Below, piece after piece: positions 33,252 to 44,559 of a DNA stretch of 64,000 nucleotides. A program made the translations under genes and the position numbers. The notes beneath the pieces are model-generated. The model searched no databases and was not told the DNA's origin. It was given only the letters and a program-made list of their open reading frames with translations. The DNA is taken from assembly GCA_964036315.1 (NCBI GenBank), contig OZ038495.1:23425690-23489689 (forward strand), written 5' to 3'. Each line of letters begins with the position of its first letter. Positions within the stretch are counted from its first letter, which is position 1. Origin of the DNA: Acanthosepion esculentum. Its lineage: Eukaryota; Mollusca; Cephalopoda; Sepiida; Sepiidae.

Positions 33252-34034
33252 TTCATCAATTTCATATTTTGAATATTACTGCAATTTTTGCCCAAACTGC
33301 AGAGCGGTTTTTCTGTATAATTTCTAAATGTACTTTTTAGTTTTATTTGATGATAAACTAAAGTTAAGATTATTTTTGGAAAACAGTGAATGTTGACAAT
33401 ATCATAGCATCCATGGAATATTTGGGGTAGTGGCTTCAACTCGTCACCATTTTTTGTTGAAAATTAGAACGAAGCGGGAAACTAAAATTGTCACGGATTT
33501 CTTTAAAAAAACAATTTTTAAAAATAATTTAAATACATTCTTTGAGATTAAATATCGGTTTTATATGAAAGATAATAGTCTAAAACGCTAATCGAAATTA
33601 AAAGGAAAATTAATTTCCATATATAAATAAAGTTTTTAGTCATTTTTAAAACATTGACAAGTTTTCTCGTCACTCATCGTATCGCAAATTGTAGACGAAA
33701 ATGTAACTCTTCTGATAGTGAGAAATATTCATAGGTAGTAATTATTTCCTTTTGGAAAATCCATATAAAAAATAATTTAACAGTTACTAAAATGAAAAAA
33801 AAGCAAAACAAATTAAATTTAAAAAAAAAAAAGGTTCACATTCGAAAATGTCATTATAATTTTTTAATTTTTCGATTCTTCAATCACATTTCTATTTAAT
33901 AAAAAAAAAAACAACTTTACTTACGAACAGCAACGGGATGAATTTCAAGATCACACTGAAAAATTACAAGTAATTTAAAGAAAATAAATCTTAAGTGTAG
34001 ATTTTCTTCTGTCCAATCTAGAAAATAATGTATA
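33250..34034. other. A+T-rich spacer
   Basis: Nothing recognised. Confidence 0.5.
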
Positions 34035-34535
34035 ATGGTATTATTATTTTTTCCAAAAATGTATAGCTGGTAATTTTTTTCAAATATGTATAGCCGGCAA
34101 CGCTATTCTTTCAAAAAAAATTATAGCCGGTAATATTTTTCCAAAATTGTACAGCTGGCAACATTATTTTCCAAAAATGTATTATCAGAGGCCCTGCTGT
34201 TGGACGTAGTTTATCGTCATACCCAGGACGCGGATGTAGTTTGTCGTCATACCCAGGGCGCGGATGTAGTTTATCGTCATACCCAGGGCGCAGATGTAGT
34301 TTATCGTCATACCCAGGACGTGGCCACACCTTGGGGGGTTAACTATTTGCCTATAGCTAGGACCTTAACAGGTGCTACCACCCCGGGCAAGGTGGACCTG
34401 GGAACACCAGCAATTAAGAGGTGGTTCCACGCTCCTCAAAACCTCCTGATCAGAGGCCTTGCTGTTGGACGTAGTTTATCGTCTTGCCCAGGACTCGGAT
34501 GCAGTTTAACGTCATACCGAGGACGGAAAAATATT
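34035..34535 (-). repeat. Interspersed repeat VR (copy 3)
   Basis: Read on the minus strand: one 30-bp-unit block, the core module (AACAGCAAGGCCTCTG to AGCTATAGGCAAATAG), then four more 30-bp units with ACGATAAACTACATC (34204-34325), then degenerate units containing CCAGCTATACATTTTTG. The 30-bp array therefore occurs on both sides of the core here. A short minus frame of decapeptide repeats (RPGYDDKLHP) follows from the 30-bp period and is not evidence of a protein. Confidence 0.75.
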
Positions 34536-34989
34536 TAGAATCGGGGCTTTTTGATAACTTAACGTTGAATGTAGCCCCCTGATTAAGATCCCACTTTTAG
34601 CATCTGATCTAGATACACACTTTTAACATTTGATTTTCAACACCACGTTTTATTTTCTGACTCTCCGCTTGCAAATATAAATGAATTGATATTAATCACT
34701 TTTTGTAAAATCTCCGTAGTATCAGAAATTAGATTTTGAACCGAATATTATTTCAACCGAATTATTATTCAAAGCATTTGAACCCAACTAAAGAAACTGA
34801 TGATATAGAAGTACTAGAACCGTTGTTAATAAATTCTATTTTGGTAGTTCATCGTCGAGTTTGTCGGGCTAATGCCTTTCCTCTCATTTAGTAACTGTCA
34901 GGAAATATTTAATATTTGGAACATTTGTCCAACTAAGCCAAAGTGCTCTTTTCTTTGTTTTAAACAAAATTTTCCTGTTTCTTAATATT
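34536..34989. other. A+T-rich spacer
   Basis: Nothing recognised. Confidence 0.5.
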
Positions 34990-35545
34990 TTGCTTAGCTT
35001 TTGGAAGGCATATTTCGCTATCCCAATGCACCTAAGGGTATAAGTGTTGCACTTTCTGTCCTATGTTAAAATACTTCACAGATATTTAAATTGTTGTACT
35101 TATTTGATTTTGTCATCCCCAATTTGTAATTTGCATGTTGAGCTGTCCCTTTTGCTGACAACCCTGCATTATGTCTTCTTAAAATTGATGTTTAGTCCTT
35201 TCTTCTTGCTTTCCTTCACAACCTCCTGTAGAAGTTCTTGTAGTTTCCTTTCTACATCTGCTATCTACACTGTGTCATTTTTATATCTTATGTTGTTTAA
35301 TGTGGCCGCCAATAATGAATCCTGGTAGAACTTCTAATTCTTTCAGAATCGCCTCACTGTATTGGTTGAATAAGTCCAGTGAGAAGACACACCCTTGTCT
35401 TACACCTCTTTCTATTTTTGTACTTTACTGAAATTATTTTCTATTCGCAGGTTCTGGATTATTTTAATATCCTTCGCAAATATGTCAAGGTTACCTAGCA
35501 ACAGTTTTTTTCTGACATCTTTGATGATACAATACATTATCATTA
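34990..35545 (-). pseudogene. RTE/CR1-like LINE-A, RT central region
   Basis: The minus strand aligns with 55810-57000: shared words include AGTACACAGTGAGG-type edges, YTETILRELE-like and DLFNQYSE-like codons, and the segment NNIRYKNDTV at 35265-35292. The catalytic Y-A-D-D is altered to Y-K-N-D. Frameshifts are present. It carries a single copy of the segment that is amplified sevenfold at 56061-56823. Confidence 0.7.
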
Positions 35546-35685
35546 TTTTTAATATTTGATTAAAATTACTTTCATTTAATTTCTCTTTATTTTTCTTGTT
35601 ATTTCTAATCTGTATTTAATCGTGGAATGACGATCTGTGTGTTGCGAGTATAAAAAGAAGTAATAATAAAAAATTAAAACCGCAG

Positions 35686-36527
35686 TTCCCCGTGTATAAT
35701 ACGCCTTCATTCATAATACGCACACCTAAAATTGTGCTGAAAGTGCGGGGAAATGCTTCTACTCACGCATAATACGCACCCCTTGTTTGGTAATCAAACC
35801 CTATAAATTGTACTTCTCCAATTTAATTCCGGCCAGCGTTTTCTACTATTATTAAAAATGGTTCTAAACATAGAATAATATTATTCTAATTTAGTTTTAT
35901 GATAATTCTTATTTTATTATTCTTATTATGATCAAGTCCGCGGTTGAGCCGGGGTTCGTCGCCCGAGACGCAGAGATAAAAAAAATAGCTAAATATTCTT
36001 CTCTTGCTGATAGATTTTTTTTTACTCCTGTGGCAGTGGAGACTTCAGGGGTTATTGGCCCTCGTTCGATGGTGTTCCTTCGGAGGATTGGCGCGATTGC
36101 GTCGCGATTAAGGAACGAGCCTCGCGAAACGGAGTGGCTCTTGCAGCGTGTCTCACTGGCGACGGTTCGAGGTAATGCTTTCTCCATCATAGCGGCTGGC
36201 AGAGGATAGAAAAAAAAATTGTTTATAGTTACGTTGTTCTGGAATTGTCATCATTGGTCGACTGAACTTGCTTTGTCTCAATTCTTATTTTATTTTACAT
36301 TTGTAAATATTGTTAAGCACATATGATTATATTTGATATTTTTATGGGGTCGCAATCGCCGAATGTTAGTGTCAAATTGTTCTATGTTTGTGGTGAGTAG
36401 TCATTTTCCAACTGAAATTGACCTATGAAATGGAAATTTTTTAAAGATTTTTTGTAGCTGTGCATAAAGCGCACCCCTAATTTTGCTTATTATTTTTTAG
36501 AAAAAAATGCGTATTATACACGGGGAA
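35686..36527. mobile_element. TIR-bounded segment (19-bp perfect inverted ends)
   Basis: TTCCCCGTGTATAATACGC at 35686-35704 is repeated in reverse complement at 36509-36527. Subterminal words such as TAATACGCAC and GCGCACCCCTAATTTTGC recur near both ends. There is no transposase inside; a retroelement fragment lies in the middle. I cannot define the target duplication and the superfamily is not assigned. Confidence 0.65.
35928..36209 (+). pseudogene. Non-LTR retroelement RT C-terminal region (element D), copy 2
   Basis: The 93-codon plus frame has GFVARDAEIKKIAKYSSLAD, then FFFTPVAVETSGVIGPRSMV and NEPRETEWLLQRVSLATVRG. It matches copy 1 (24440-24640) closely in protein and DNA and is G+C-rich against an A+T-rich background. 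It is open throughout. It lies inside the TIR-bounded segment. Confidence 0.8.
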
Positions 36528-38104
36528 ATGTTGTGAAAGAGATAATCAGCTACCTCGAAAAAGAGTTCGTGTTTTGTGTGCAATTTGACGAAGAAAAATT
36601 ACCAAAAAGTAGTTAGCAAAAATCTACTTTAAGGACCAGAATCTATGCTAATGTTCTTCCCTCCTCTGAATGGCGTGACCAATCAGAAAGATCTCTCGGT
36701 GAACAAAAGCCGTTGTTTTTCGCTTCTGCGGGATTAGATTTTCTGAGCTTGGTGGACGAACACGCGTTTTTGCTGGTGAGAAGTGAAGGTTGGATTTGTG
36801 ACCCCATTTTGTCGTTTCTATGTTGACTGTTACGACGGGCTATCGTTTGAACTGTGATTTGGCTACAAGTGTTGTGGTCAAGAGACCGAAGAAATCTATT
36901 GCAGACGTTTGTTGCTACTATAAGTTGACAGTTTTTTTCTTTTTCTTTTCTTTACAACTACAGGGAATTACGGTAATTTTTTTTCAGATAGTTAAGTAAT
37001 TGGAATAGTAAGCAAAACTATGCTAGCAACAGCGAAGACAATAAACAGGCACAGATATGCTGCACCTATTGACATTCATCGATACTTTCTGAACAGAGAC
37101 CAAAGAGTAGATGTGGACACAAGTAATACGTTTCGACAGAAGGAACAGCGATGTGTGTGACAAGCAATATTCAGTTGTCATCCCATAAAATGAAGAGTGC
37201 CCCCATCATCTCATCCGTGCGAATCAGCGAATGAGAACCAGGGATCTGTATGCGGAGGTGAATGTTTCAATGTGATGAAAATAATGCTAGCATCATTAGG
37301 ATATCCTGACGTTTGTGCCACGCTGGGCCCATGGTTACTCATAATTTTTTTTTAATCATTTCACCCCCTAGCAAGGCAATAATGTCACTAGGACGCAAGC
37401 GTTTACAGAGTGTGAAAGAGTATAAGAAAAGGAGGACAATAAACGAACAAGAATTAAGAAGTAAGAAGCTAACTATTGACGTTTCACTTACATCTTGAGC
37501 AACAGAAAGACGACTGTAAGCACATCTTGAGACGCGTAGGAACCAAATGAAAAAAATATGAAGAGTACAGTTGGTGGTCGCCAGTCATTGTTAAACATTT
37601 TATTAAGAGAGTTATTTTTTTATATTACTACAAACAAATAAACTACAACATTCCGCTTCATCTGCCTTTACTAAATCCGGAGTAATGTAATTTAGAATGA
37701 CGACCTCACCTAAATGAATAACATTGATGTCAGCAGCTCGTTCTAGCTGGTACATATTTTGGTGCTCTTTTATGTGGAAACCCAATCAATAACCATATTT
37801 GTAACAGCGATAATCACAGTCCATCCAGGTTTATAGACTGTGGCTCTTGCAGAAGCTCTTGTTATTGTTGTTGTTGTTGTTGTAGTCACGTTTGTTGCTG
37901 TTGTCGCTGCCAATGCTTTCTGAAACTGAAGAAGATAGTACGCTTCCTGTTAAGCTTAGAAAATAGCCAGTTTCCTCTATGTCAACTTCACTCTCTTTTG
38001 TGAAACGATTGAGAGATAGACCTTAGCTAATTTCCTGGTTTGCAAAGAAAATGTGAACAAATTTTTCTTTCATTTTAGCATTTACTTACCTGTTTCCACA
38101 AATG
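36528..38104. other. Unassigned DNA
   Basis: No family recognised. CCAAT-containing sequence near 36680 and a donor-like GCTGGTGAGAAG near 36772 are promoter- or LTR-like but isolated. The frame at 37313-37498 is lysine/arginine-rich without a known motif. A (TTG)n tract lies at 37861-37886. Confidence 0.4.
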
Positions 38105-38159
<55 letters not shown>

Positions 38160-38160
38160 A
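38105..38160. repeat. (ATCT)n microsatellite
   Basis: About 13 pure units. Confidence 0.98.
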
Positions 38161-38895
38161 ATATAACATTCGACGCATTGAAACCAATATTCAGTTACTC
38201 GAACAGTTCCCTGTACACTTTATTTCAGAAGATGACAGCTATGCAGGAACGTATTGAACGTGGATTGTTACACACATTGCTGCCCCAGCTGTTGAAACGT
38301 ATTACCCACCGCCAAATTGTGATTACATCCACTGTTTGATCTCCGTAAACGTCAAAGGAATTCAATGACACACTTCTGTTTCGCACACACTTTCATGTCA
38401 GGCGTCATTTTGCCAAACTGCCATTCAGCTGTTGCCTTTAACACGGCCAAAGTTTACTGCCATATAACTAACATCCACCTCTGTTATCGCAGACCATGAA
38501 GATAAAATAGGAGACATTTCTTTCTGAGCAACCTTTGTATCTAAGTTTATACCTATCACTCAGTCTATTCATATAACCCTGCCCTCTCCATCGTTTCCTG
38601 TTTTCAATCTGTTTATCTCTCATTGTTCGAATCTATCTATATATGAAAAACTTGCGCATACACACACACAGAAAATATTTTTAGATTGTAAGAATTTTTT
38701 TTTTGGAGGGGGGGGATAATAATTTATATTTTATCTCACTCCGGAAAAAATGAATGCTCCTCTTCTCTCCCCAGTTATTACTTAACCTATTCATAGCTTT
38801 CTCAAGAGTATTTACGAGTATGAGAATAGAACGAATTCGAATGGAACCAGATTTGCGATTTCCAATTCAGAGCTGTTAATTAATTACACCACCCA
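38161..38895. other. Intergenic DNA
   Basis: Nothing recognised. Confidence 0.5.
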
Positions 38896-38902
38896 CACAT
38901 CC

Positions 38903-39037
38903 AGGCTTACCTGGTATTCCCACTTGGTCACCAATCTAGCTACTGACCAGGCTCGATGTTGCTTAACTTCGGTGATTGTACTAGAACCGGTGTTTATATA
39001 TATATAAAGTATGTATATGGTTGACTCTCCCGTCGTA
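38903..39037 (-). mobile_element. 5S rRNA-derived segment
   Basis: On the minus strand ACACCGGTTCTAGTACAATC continues ACCGAAGTTAAGCAACATCG, then GGTGACCAAGTGGGAATACC. These match the conserved middle and 3' half of animal 5S rRNA, including the A box and C box of its internal promoter. A short TA repeat interrupts the 5' part (near 38996-39008). Substitutions in the conserved loop and the neighbouring SINE head show it is a retroposed or chimeric copy, not a working 5S gene. Confidence 0.8.
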
Positions 39038-39059
39038 TTCGACGTATAGGGGTTAAGCA

Positions 39060-39400
39060 GCTCAATTTCTAGTAACCGACAGCCAGGCACCAGCACATAT
39101 GATTTGATTATAGGGGCGAAGGCTTTGTGTAGAACCAACCACAACTTTTGAAGGGCCGAATACAGAGACCTGGTGCCCGACCTGCCACAAGGTCCCCAAA
39201 CGACCCTCCGCAGGTTTTGAATTCATAGTTGTCTTTCTCCGAGACCAGTTGACATCCAAGGCTATAGAACCTTGCTATTTACTCATAGCTGAAAGTAGAA
39301 GAGGATTAATAACTTCCCCAAGTAAGTGAATGTAATGGATTCGACTGGAATTCGAACTCGGCTCTCCTATTCCCCAATCCTATCCACTACTCCACCGTGC
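39060..39400 (-). mobile_element. tRNA-like SINE (SINE-2) joined to the 5S-derived segment
   Basis: On the minus strand the head starts GCACGGTGGAGTAGTGGATA and has the B box GAGTTCGAATTCC, then TCGAATCCATTACATTCAC and TTCTATAGCCTTGGATG. The head and first body part match the SINE-2 copies at 42841 and 54680. Beyond about 39250 the body differs and leads in the same orientation into the 5S-like segment. Confidence 0.75.
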
Positions 39401-39417
39401 TATATATATATATATAT

Positions 39418-39525
39418 TATGTCATTCACAGACAGTACTGTTTCGCTGTATCACAGCTCCTCAGTGCGACTAGACTTTCGAATGCCTCAAGCCAGGATTG
39501 AAACACAACTAATTTGGTATCAGCC
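39418..39525. repeat. 108-bp direct repeat, copy 1
   Basis: TATGTCATTCACAGACAGTA...CAAGCCAGGATTGAAAC is nearly identical to 39720-39826. The pair encloses 195 bp of single-copy sequence. Class unknown. Confidence 0.9.
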
Positions 39526-39719
39526 AGAGATATCTTCACTCGGTAGAGTTACACAACTAAATCTAGCGTATTGTTTTTACAAATGTAAACAAATGCCAAT
39601 CAGCCAAAGTGCTCCATTCATTTTACTGAAGAGCTTTGCATTAGTGCAGGTGGCTGTTTTTTATAGAATTAGCTTATCACTCAACAGTGCTCAATTGAAA
39701 TGTATTTTCAAGAGCTAAA

Positions 39720-39825
39720 TTATGTCATTCACAGACAGTACTGTTTCGCTGTATCACAGCTCCTCAGTGCGACTAGACTTTCGAATGCCTCAAGCCAGGA
39801 TAAAACACAACTAATTTGGTGTCAG

Positions 39826-39826
<1 letters not shown>
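39720..39826. repeat. 108-bp direct repeat, copy 2, followed by (TG)n
   Basis: It matches copy 1 apart from a few bases. A (TG)n tract at 39827-39878 follows immediately. Confidence 0.9.
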
Positions 39827-39879
<53 letters not shown>

Positions 39880-40014
39880 GATGTATAACAGTATCCGAAA
39901 CAAAAGTGGACATGATGAAACAAAATAAAAAAGCTATAACCTTTGACAACGGGTATATTTAGGGAATAATTACTGTAACAATGGATACAAAAATCGAAAC
40001 TACCCTACTAGATA

Positions 40015-41900
40015 TGTTAAAACACTTGAGAAATCTGCGAGAAACACAAATATCACTATTACAACACCTGACAAAGTGGGGTGAGGAGGTGTCATCCTAT
40101 TGGACACCAACACTTATAATGTAAAAAAAATCTTAACTCCCGTCCTTGGGTATCCAAATACTTACGAGAAAATTCGAGACATAATATTATCACTGAATCA
40201 CAAAAATTCAATAAATCCATCAAAATGTTAGTTACTAACGAAGAGAAATTATGAGTGAAACCGATAGGATACCACCCAACCATATTCAAGCTTTGCGGTC
40301 TACCCAAGACAAACAAACTAGGCACCTCAATGCACCCCATAGTATCAGGGTTAAACAACGCGCCCCACAAATTAGAAAAAGACATAGCAAAAATCTTAAC
40401 TCCATTCCTAGGAACAATCAGTCCAGCAAACATTAAAAATTCCGGCGGTTTCATCAATAGACTAAAACCCTTAAATATGACAAATAAAAACTTGATTAGC
40501 TTAGATATTAAATTCCTCTATGAAAATATACCCATCACTAAATGCTTTTTTAGATTACAAAGACATTTTAAAAAGTAAAAAATTAACCACCCACTACCAA
40601 TAGATAAAATTATATGAATGTCATCTCATTACAAACCAATGTTATTTCACTTTCAATGGGAATTTTTATAGATAGAAATTTGACCCATCGATGGGCTCAC
40701 CGCTCAGTAGAATACTGGCATGCCTTTTCCTAGAATTTTTAGGATCTGGCCCCTTTCACCGTATTCTAACAAAAGAGTCAACATATTTCCAATACATTGA
40801 TGATGCCTTATTAATATATCCACACTACACATCTCTACCAGAACTTGTTGATAGATGAAACAGGATAGAACATACAATCGATTTCTCTTACGAAACAGAA
40901 GTAAACGACACTACCATATTTCGAAATCATGCTAATACGCATACATAAGAATATACAGCTAAAGGTCTATCGAAAATCAAGAAATAATTACGATGTTTTA
41001 CACTTTTACTTTCATTACAACAATAAAATCAAATCCGGAGTAATCATAGTCTTTTATTTAAGAGTCTCTAGAATCTGTAACCCCTATTTCTTGACAGAAG
41101 AAGAGAAATACACCGAAAACAATTTCAAACTCCTTCAATACCCGAGTTATTTTCTTGCACAATGTCAAACGCAAAGCCTACAATATCCATAGAAGAAAAA
41201 TACAAAAAATTAAAAAAAACTCCACAAATAATAACAATCCTAACAACGATAACAAAAGGTAGACACAATCTTACCTATCAACACTGTTGAAACTTGACTA
41301 ATGCATGGAATAATAATGCAAACACAAAATGTAGTTAGAATAAAATGTATTGAAACAAGAAAGTGTACACAATATTTACATATAGTCTTTTGTATATTCC
41401 TGGGAAGACCGTTCCTGGAGAATGTGTTGACTAAGTCGCAGTCGGGCAGAGTCTCTAGTTGGATCTCTTGATTTGCCTCCTTGTCTTCCGGTACCAACCA
41501 TATTTATATATCGTCGGTACTCCACTATGCAAACACCATAACAGTCAACATCGAAAAATAGTCCAATCTTGACCTAAAACCCATCAAAATCACCTTTAAA
41601 ACATTAAGTGATATAGTTAGCATCAAACGAGATAGCAAAAACAACAGGACAGAGAGAATAATATACAGAATATATTGCACAAAATGCCCAATGATTTACA
41701 TCGTCGAAACATCCAAAAACACCGTAGAGATATGGTACATAATAATAATTAAAACGCACGATTCACTAAGGAGAAAATACACTGGGAGTGCGGTAATCTC
41801 ACAATTCTCGACAATAAACCTAAGACCAGGTATCACATAGTATCAGCGGCCATCGCAAAAGCAATAATAGTGTAGTGCGGTATACGAGCTAGTAGAGAAA
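40015..41900 (+). pseudogene. Penelope-like element: RT and GIY-YIG region
   Basis: Plus-strand blocks in order are TPDK...GVVILDTNTYNVKKIL (near 40065-40130), FKLCGLPKTNKLGTSMHPIV (40285-40345), LDIKFLYENIP (40500), MGSPLSSILACLFLEF-like codons (40690-40740), the intact catalytic QYIDDALLIYP (40790-40820), YRKSRNNYDVLHFYFHYNNK (40965-41030) and GVIIVFYLR (41035-41070). After the inserted LTR-B a GIY-YIG-like segment follows, with RIIYRIYCTKCPMIYIVETS near 41655-41720. This order is that of Penelope-like retroelements, which pair an RT with a GIY-YIG endonuclease. Stops and shifts occur at several places (for example 40860 and 41750), so the copy is dead although YIDD is preserved. Confidence 0.85.
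41284..41544 (-). mobile_element. Solo LTR-B inserted in the Penelope-like element
   Basis: It matches the copies at 3337 and 51895 (TGTTGAAACTTGACTAATGC at the left). The right end is shortened (CACCATAACA). The 6-bp direct repeat TCAACA flanks it at 41278-41283 and 41545-41550. Host Penelope-like coding sequence resumes after it. Confidence 0.8.
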
Positions 41901-41921
41901 ATATAGTTGATCTTACTTTAG

Positions 41922-41938
41922 TAGTAGTAGTAGTAGTA

Positions 41939-41996
<58 letters not shown>
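41922..41996. repeat. (TAG)n-(TA)n compound microsatellite
   Basis: About six TAG units pass into about 28 TA units. Confidence 0.97.
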
Positions 41997-41999
<3 letters not shown>

Positions 42000-42087
42000 G
42001 AACACTGAAGTCAACATTCAGAGGCGACAGACTGTTTCATGCTAGACGCAATCGCAATTGCCTCTGTTGACTTCAATGTTCACTTTT
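41997..42087 (-). mobile_element. Penelope-type terminal inverted segment
   Basis: AAGTGAACACTGAAGTCAAC and GTTGACTTCAATGTTCACTT form near-perfect 20-bp inverted arms. Between them, on the minus strand, are GATTGCGTCTAGCATGAAAC and AGTCTGTCGCCTC, a word order I associate with Penelope termini. It lies just beyond the Penelope-like coding remnant, so it is probably that element's end. Confidence 0.5.
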
Positions 42088-42161
42088 CTATTTACATACG
42101 TTCTATCTCTGATATTGAGCACTTTATCCCATAAATATAACACACCTTAAAACTATATTTC

Positions 42162-42828
<667 letters not shown>

Positions 42829-42840
42829 ACTGAACGGAGG

Positions 42841-43113
42841 CACGGTGGAGTAAAGGATATCAGATCGGATTGAGGAATCCGAGCTGAGTTCGAATTCCAC
42901 TCGAATCCATTATATACACTTACGTGCTAATACCCTTGGGAAAGGTATAAATCCCAAGCTTATGGGTAAATAGCAGGACAGATCAGATTCTATAGCCTTG
43001 GATAGCAACCGGTCTACCGTAGAAAGAAATGGCAACCTACGGGAAGAAAATCTGCCTCGTCAGTCATGTATCGAAAGATATATGATCGCCTAAGCGTGTA
43101 TCACACATGACTG
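42841..43113 (+). mobile_element. tRNA-derived SINE (SINE-2), near full length
   Basis: The head GCACGGTGGAGTAAAGGATA contains the A-box-like GGTGGAGTAAAGG, and the B box is GAGTTCGAATTCC. The body has ACGTGCTAATACCCTTGG, ATGGGTAAATAGCAGG, GGCAACCTACGGG and TGTATCGAAAGATATATGAT. The flanks show ACTGAACGGAGG (42829-42840) and ACTGAACGAAGG (43114-43125), a 12-bp target duplication with one mismatch. Confidence 0.85.
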
Positions 43114-43125
43114 ACTGAACGAAGG

Positions 43126-44555
43126 TCAGTTCAGTAGCTTCTGAATTGATTCTGAGGAATTTTCCGAGAGTGAATTAATCTAGACAGTCGTAAATGTGGA
43201 AGACCTGGAGATAGCGAAAACGTTAAAAATAACCTTGGAAGAAGCGAGTCTGCATCAGTTGTCTCATATTTGCGATTCAGATTGTAAAAGTTTTTCCTAA
43301 TATCAGAAACGAGGATCAAAATAAGTAAACATTGATTTTGCCAAGTGAATGTCTTCAGTAAGAATATCGTTTTGCTTATATGCCTTATCATTTAACACAC
43401 CATGAGCCAGTCTCTGTTTGATATTATTGCTAGGATACATAAACATTGTTTCATAAATAAATAATAAAAAACACCATGTGATTGTCTCCTGTCAAAGACG
43501 ACACTGGAGGTAATAGTTTTGTTGATAATGCTGGGATACGTAAGGTAGTTATGGGAATGTGGTTTGATAAATTGTTCACTCATGGGCTCACTTCTCGCCT
43601 GATCATTGTGATACGCCAGCAATTAGACACTTTTTCGAAACAGCTGATGATAGGAGAGAGCGCAGGTAAAAGTGGGTTTATGACTCTTCTCAAGAACACT
43701 GATAGGCATATAATCAGAATATGAACTATTCTGTTTCCCCGTAATGCTAATCGTTGTGTCATCTTGACATTTGTCAACAAAGTTAACCGTTGAAGTTTTG
43801 TCTGTATTATTTCTCAATTGTGTGTTGTCACAGGTATCTGTACACTTTAACTATATTTATAATATCAGAAAGGTAACTCAACATTGCCTGGGATAAATAC
43901 GAAACATTAATTAAGGCACAATCTTGTCATTTGTTAAATAAATATTGTCTTCAACATTAACGTTGATTAAAAAGTTTTTGATGAAATCGATTATTCACAT
44001 AAATTTATATCATCATTTATTCACCCATCAAAGCATTTTCTCTAATTTGTTATAACCTTTCGTCATTTTTCAACTGAAATTTGGATTTGATCAAAAAGAA
44101 TGACTCCGAGTTTGAATCGATTAAGTTTTCAAGTGATTTTCTATCTTTAGCTTCGTAGAATAGATGACCAGACATGTTGCATGGAGAGAAACAAGTAATA
44201 ATCTAAACGGGACAGAGCTGAAAAATACGCCATATGTAAAAGAACTCCTCATCCCAACTCCATGCGTCGGATTTGCAACATAGGACAGACGTTGCCATGC
44301 AGCAAAATCGCCGGTTAACTTCGTTGCTTAGAGAAAAGATATTTCCTTTTCCAGTGGAAATTTAAACGAGCCACTTGCTCATCGTAGCATTGTACGGTAT
44401 CAATTTATTCAGATTCCACGAATTCCTAATAAGTTTCAATTTCACCAAACAGAAATAAATATTTTCACTATTATATTCTGTTTGAGTTGAAATCGCGAAC
44501 GTTATCTTGTATCTAAACACGATTTACTTTGTTGTGGATTCATGCAATAAACCGT
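43126..44555. other. Intergenic DNA
   Basis: Nothing recognised apart from possible decayed upstream LINE-B sequence next to 44560. Confidence 0.5.
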
Positions 44556-44559
44556 TTCT

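Noticed and set aside
34111..34329. Minus-strand frame of decapeptide repeats (RPGYDDKLHP)
   Set aside because: It follows from a 30-bp noncoding minisatellite period; other copies of the repeat do not keep the frame.
38903..39037. Functional 5S rRNA gene
   Set aside because: The 5' part is broken by a TA tract, conserved loop bases are changed, and it is joined to a SINE.
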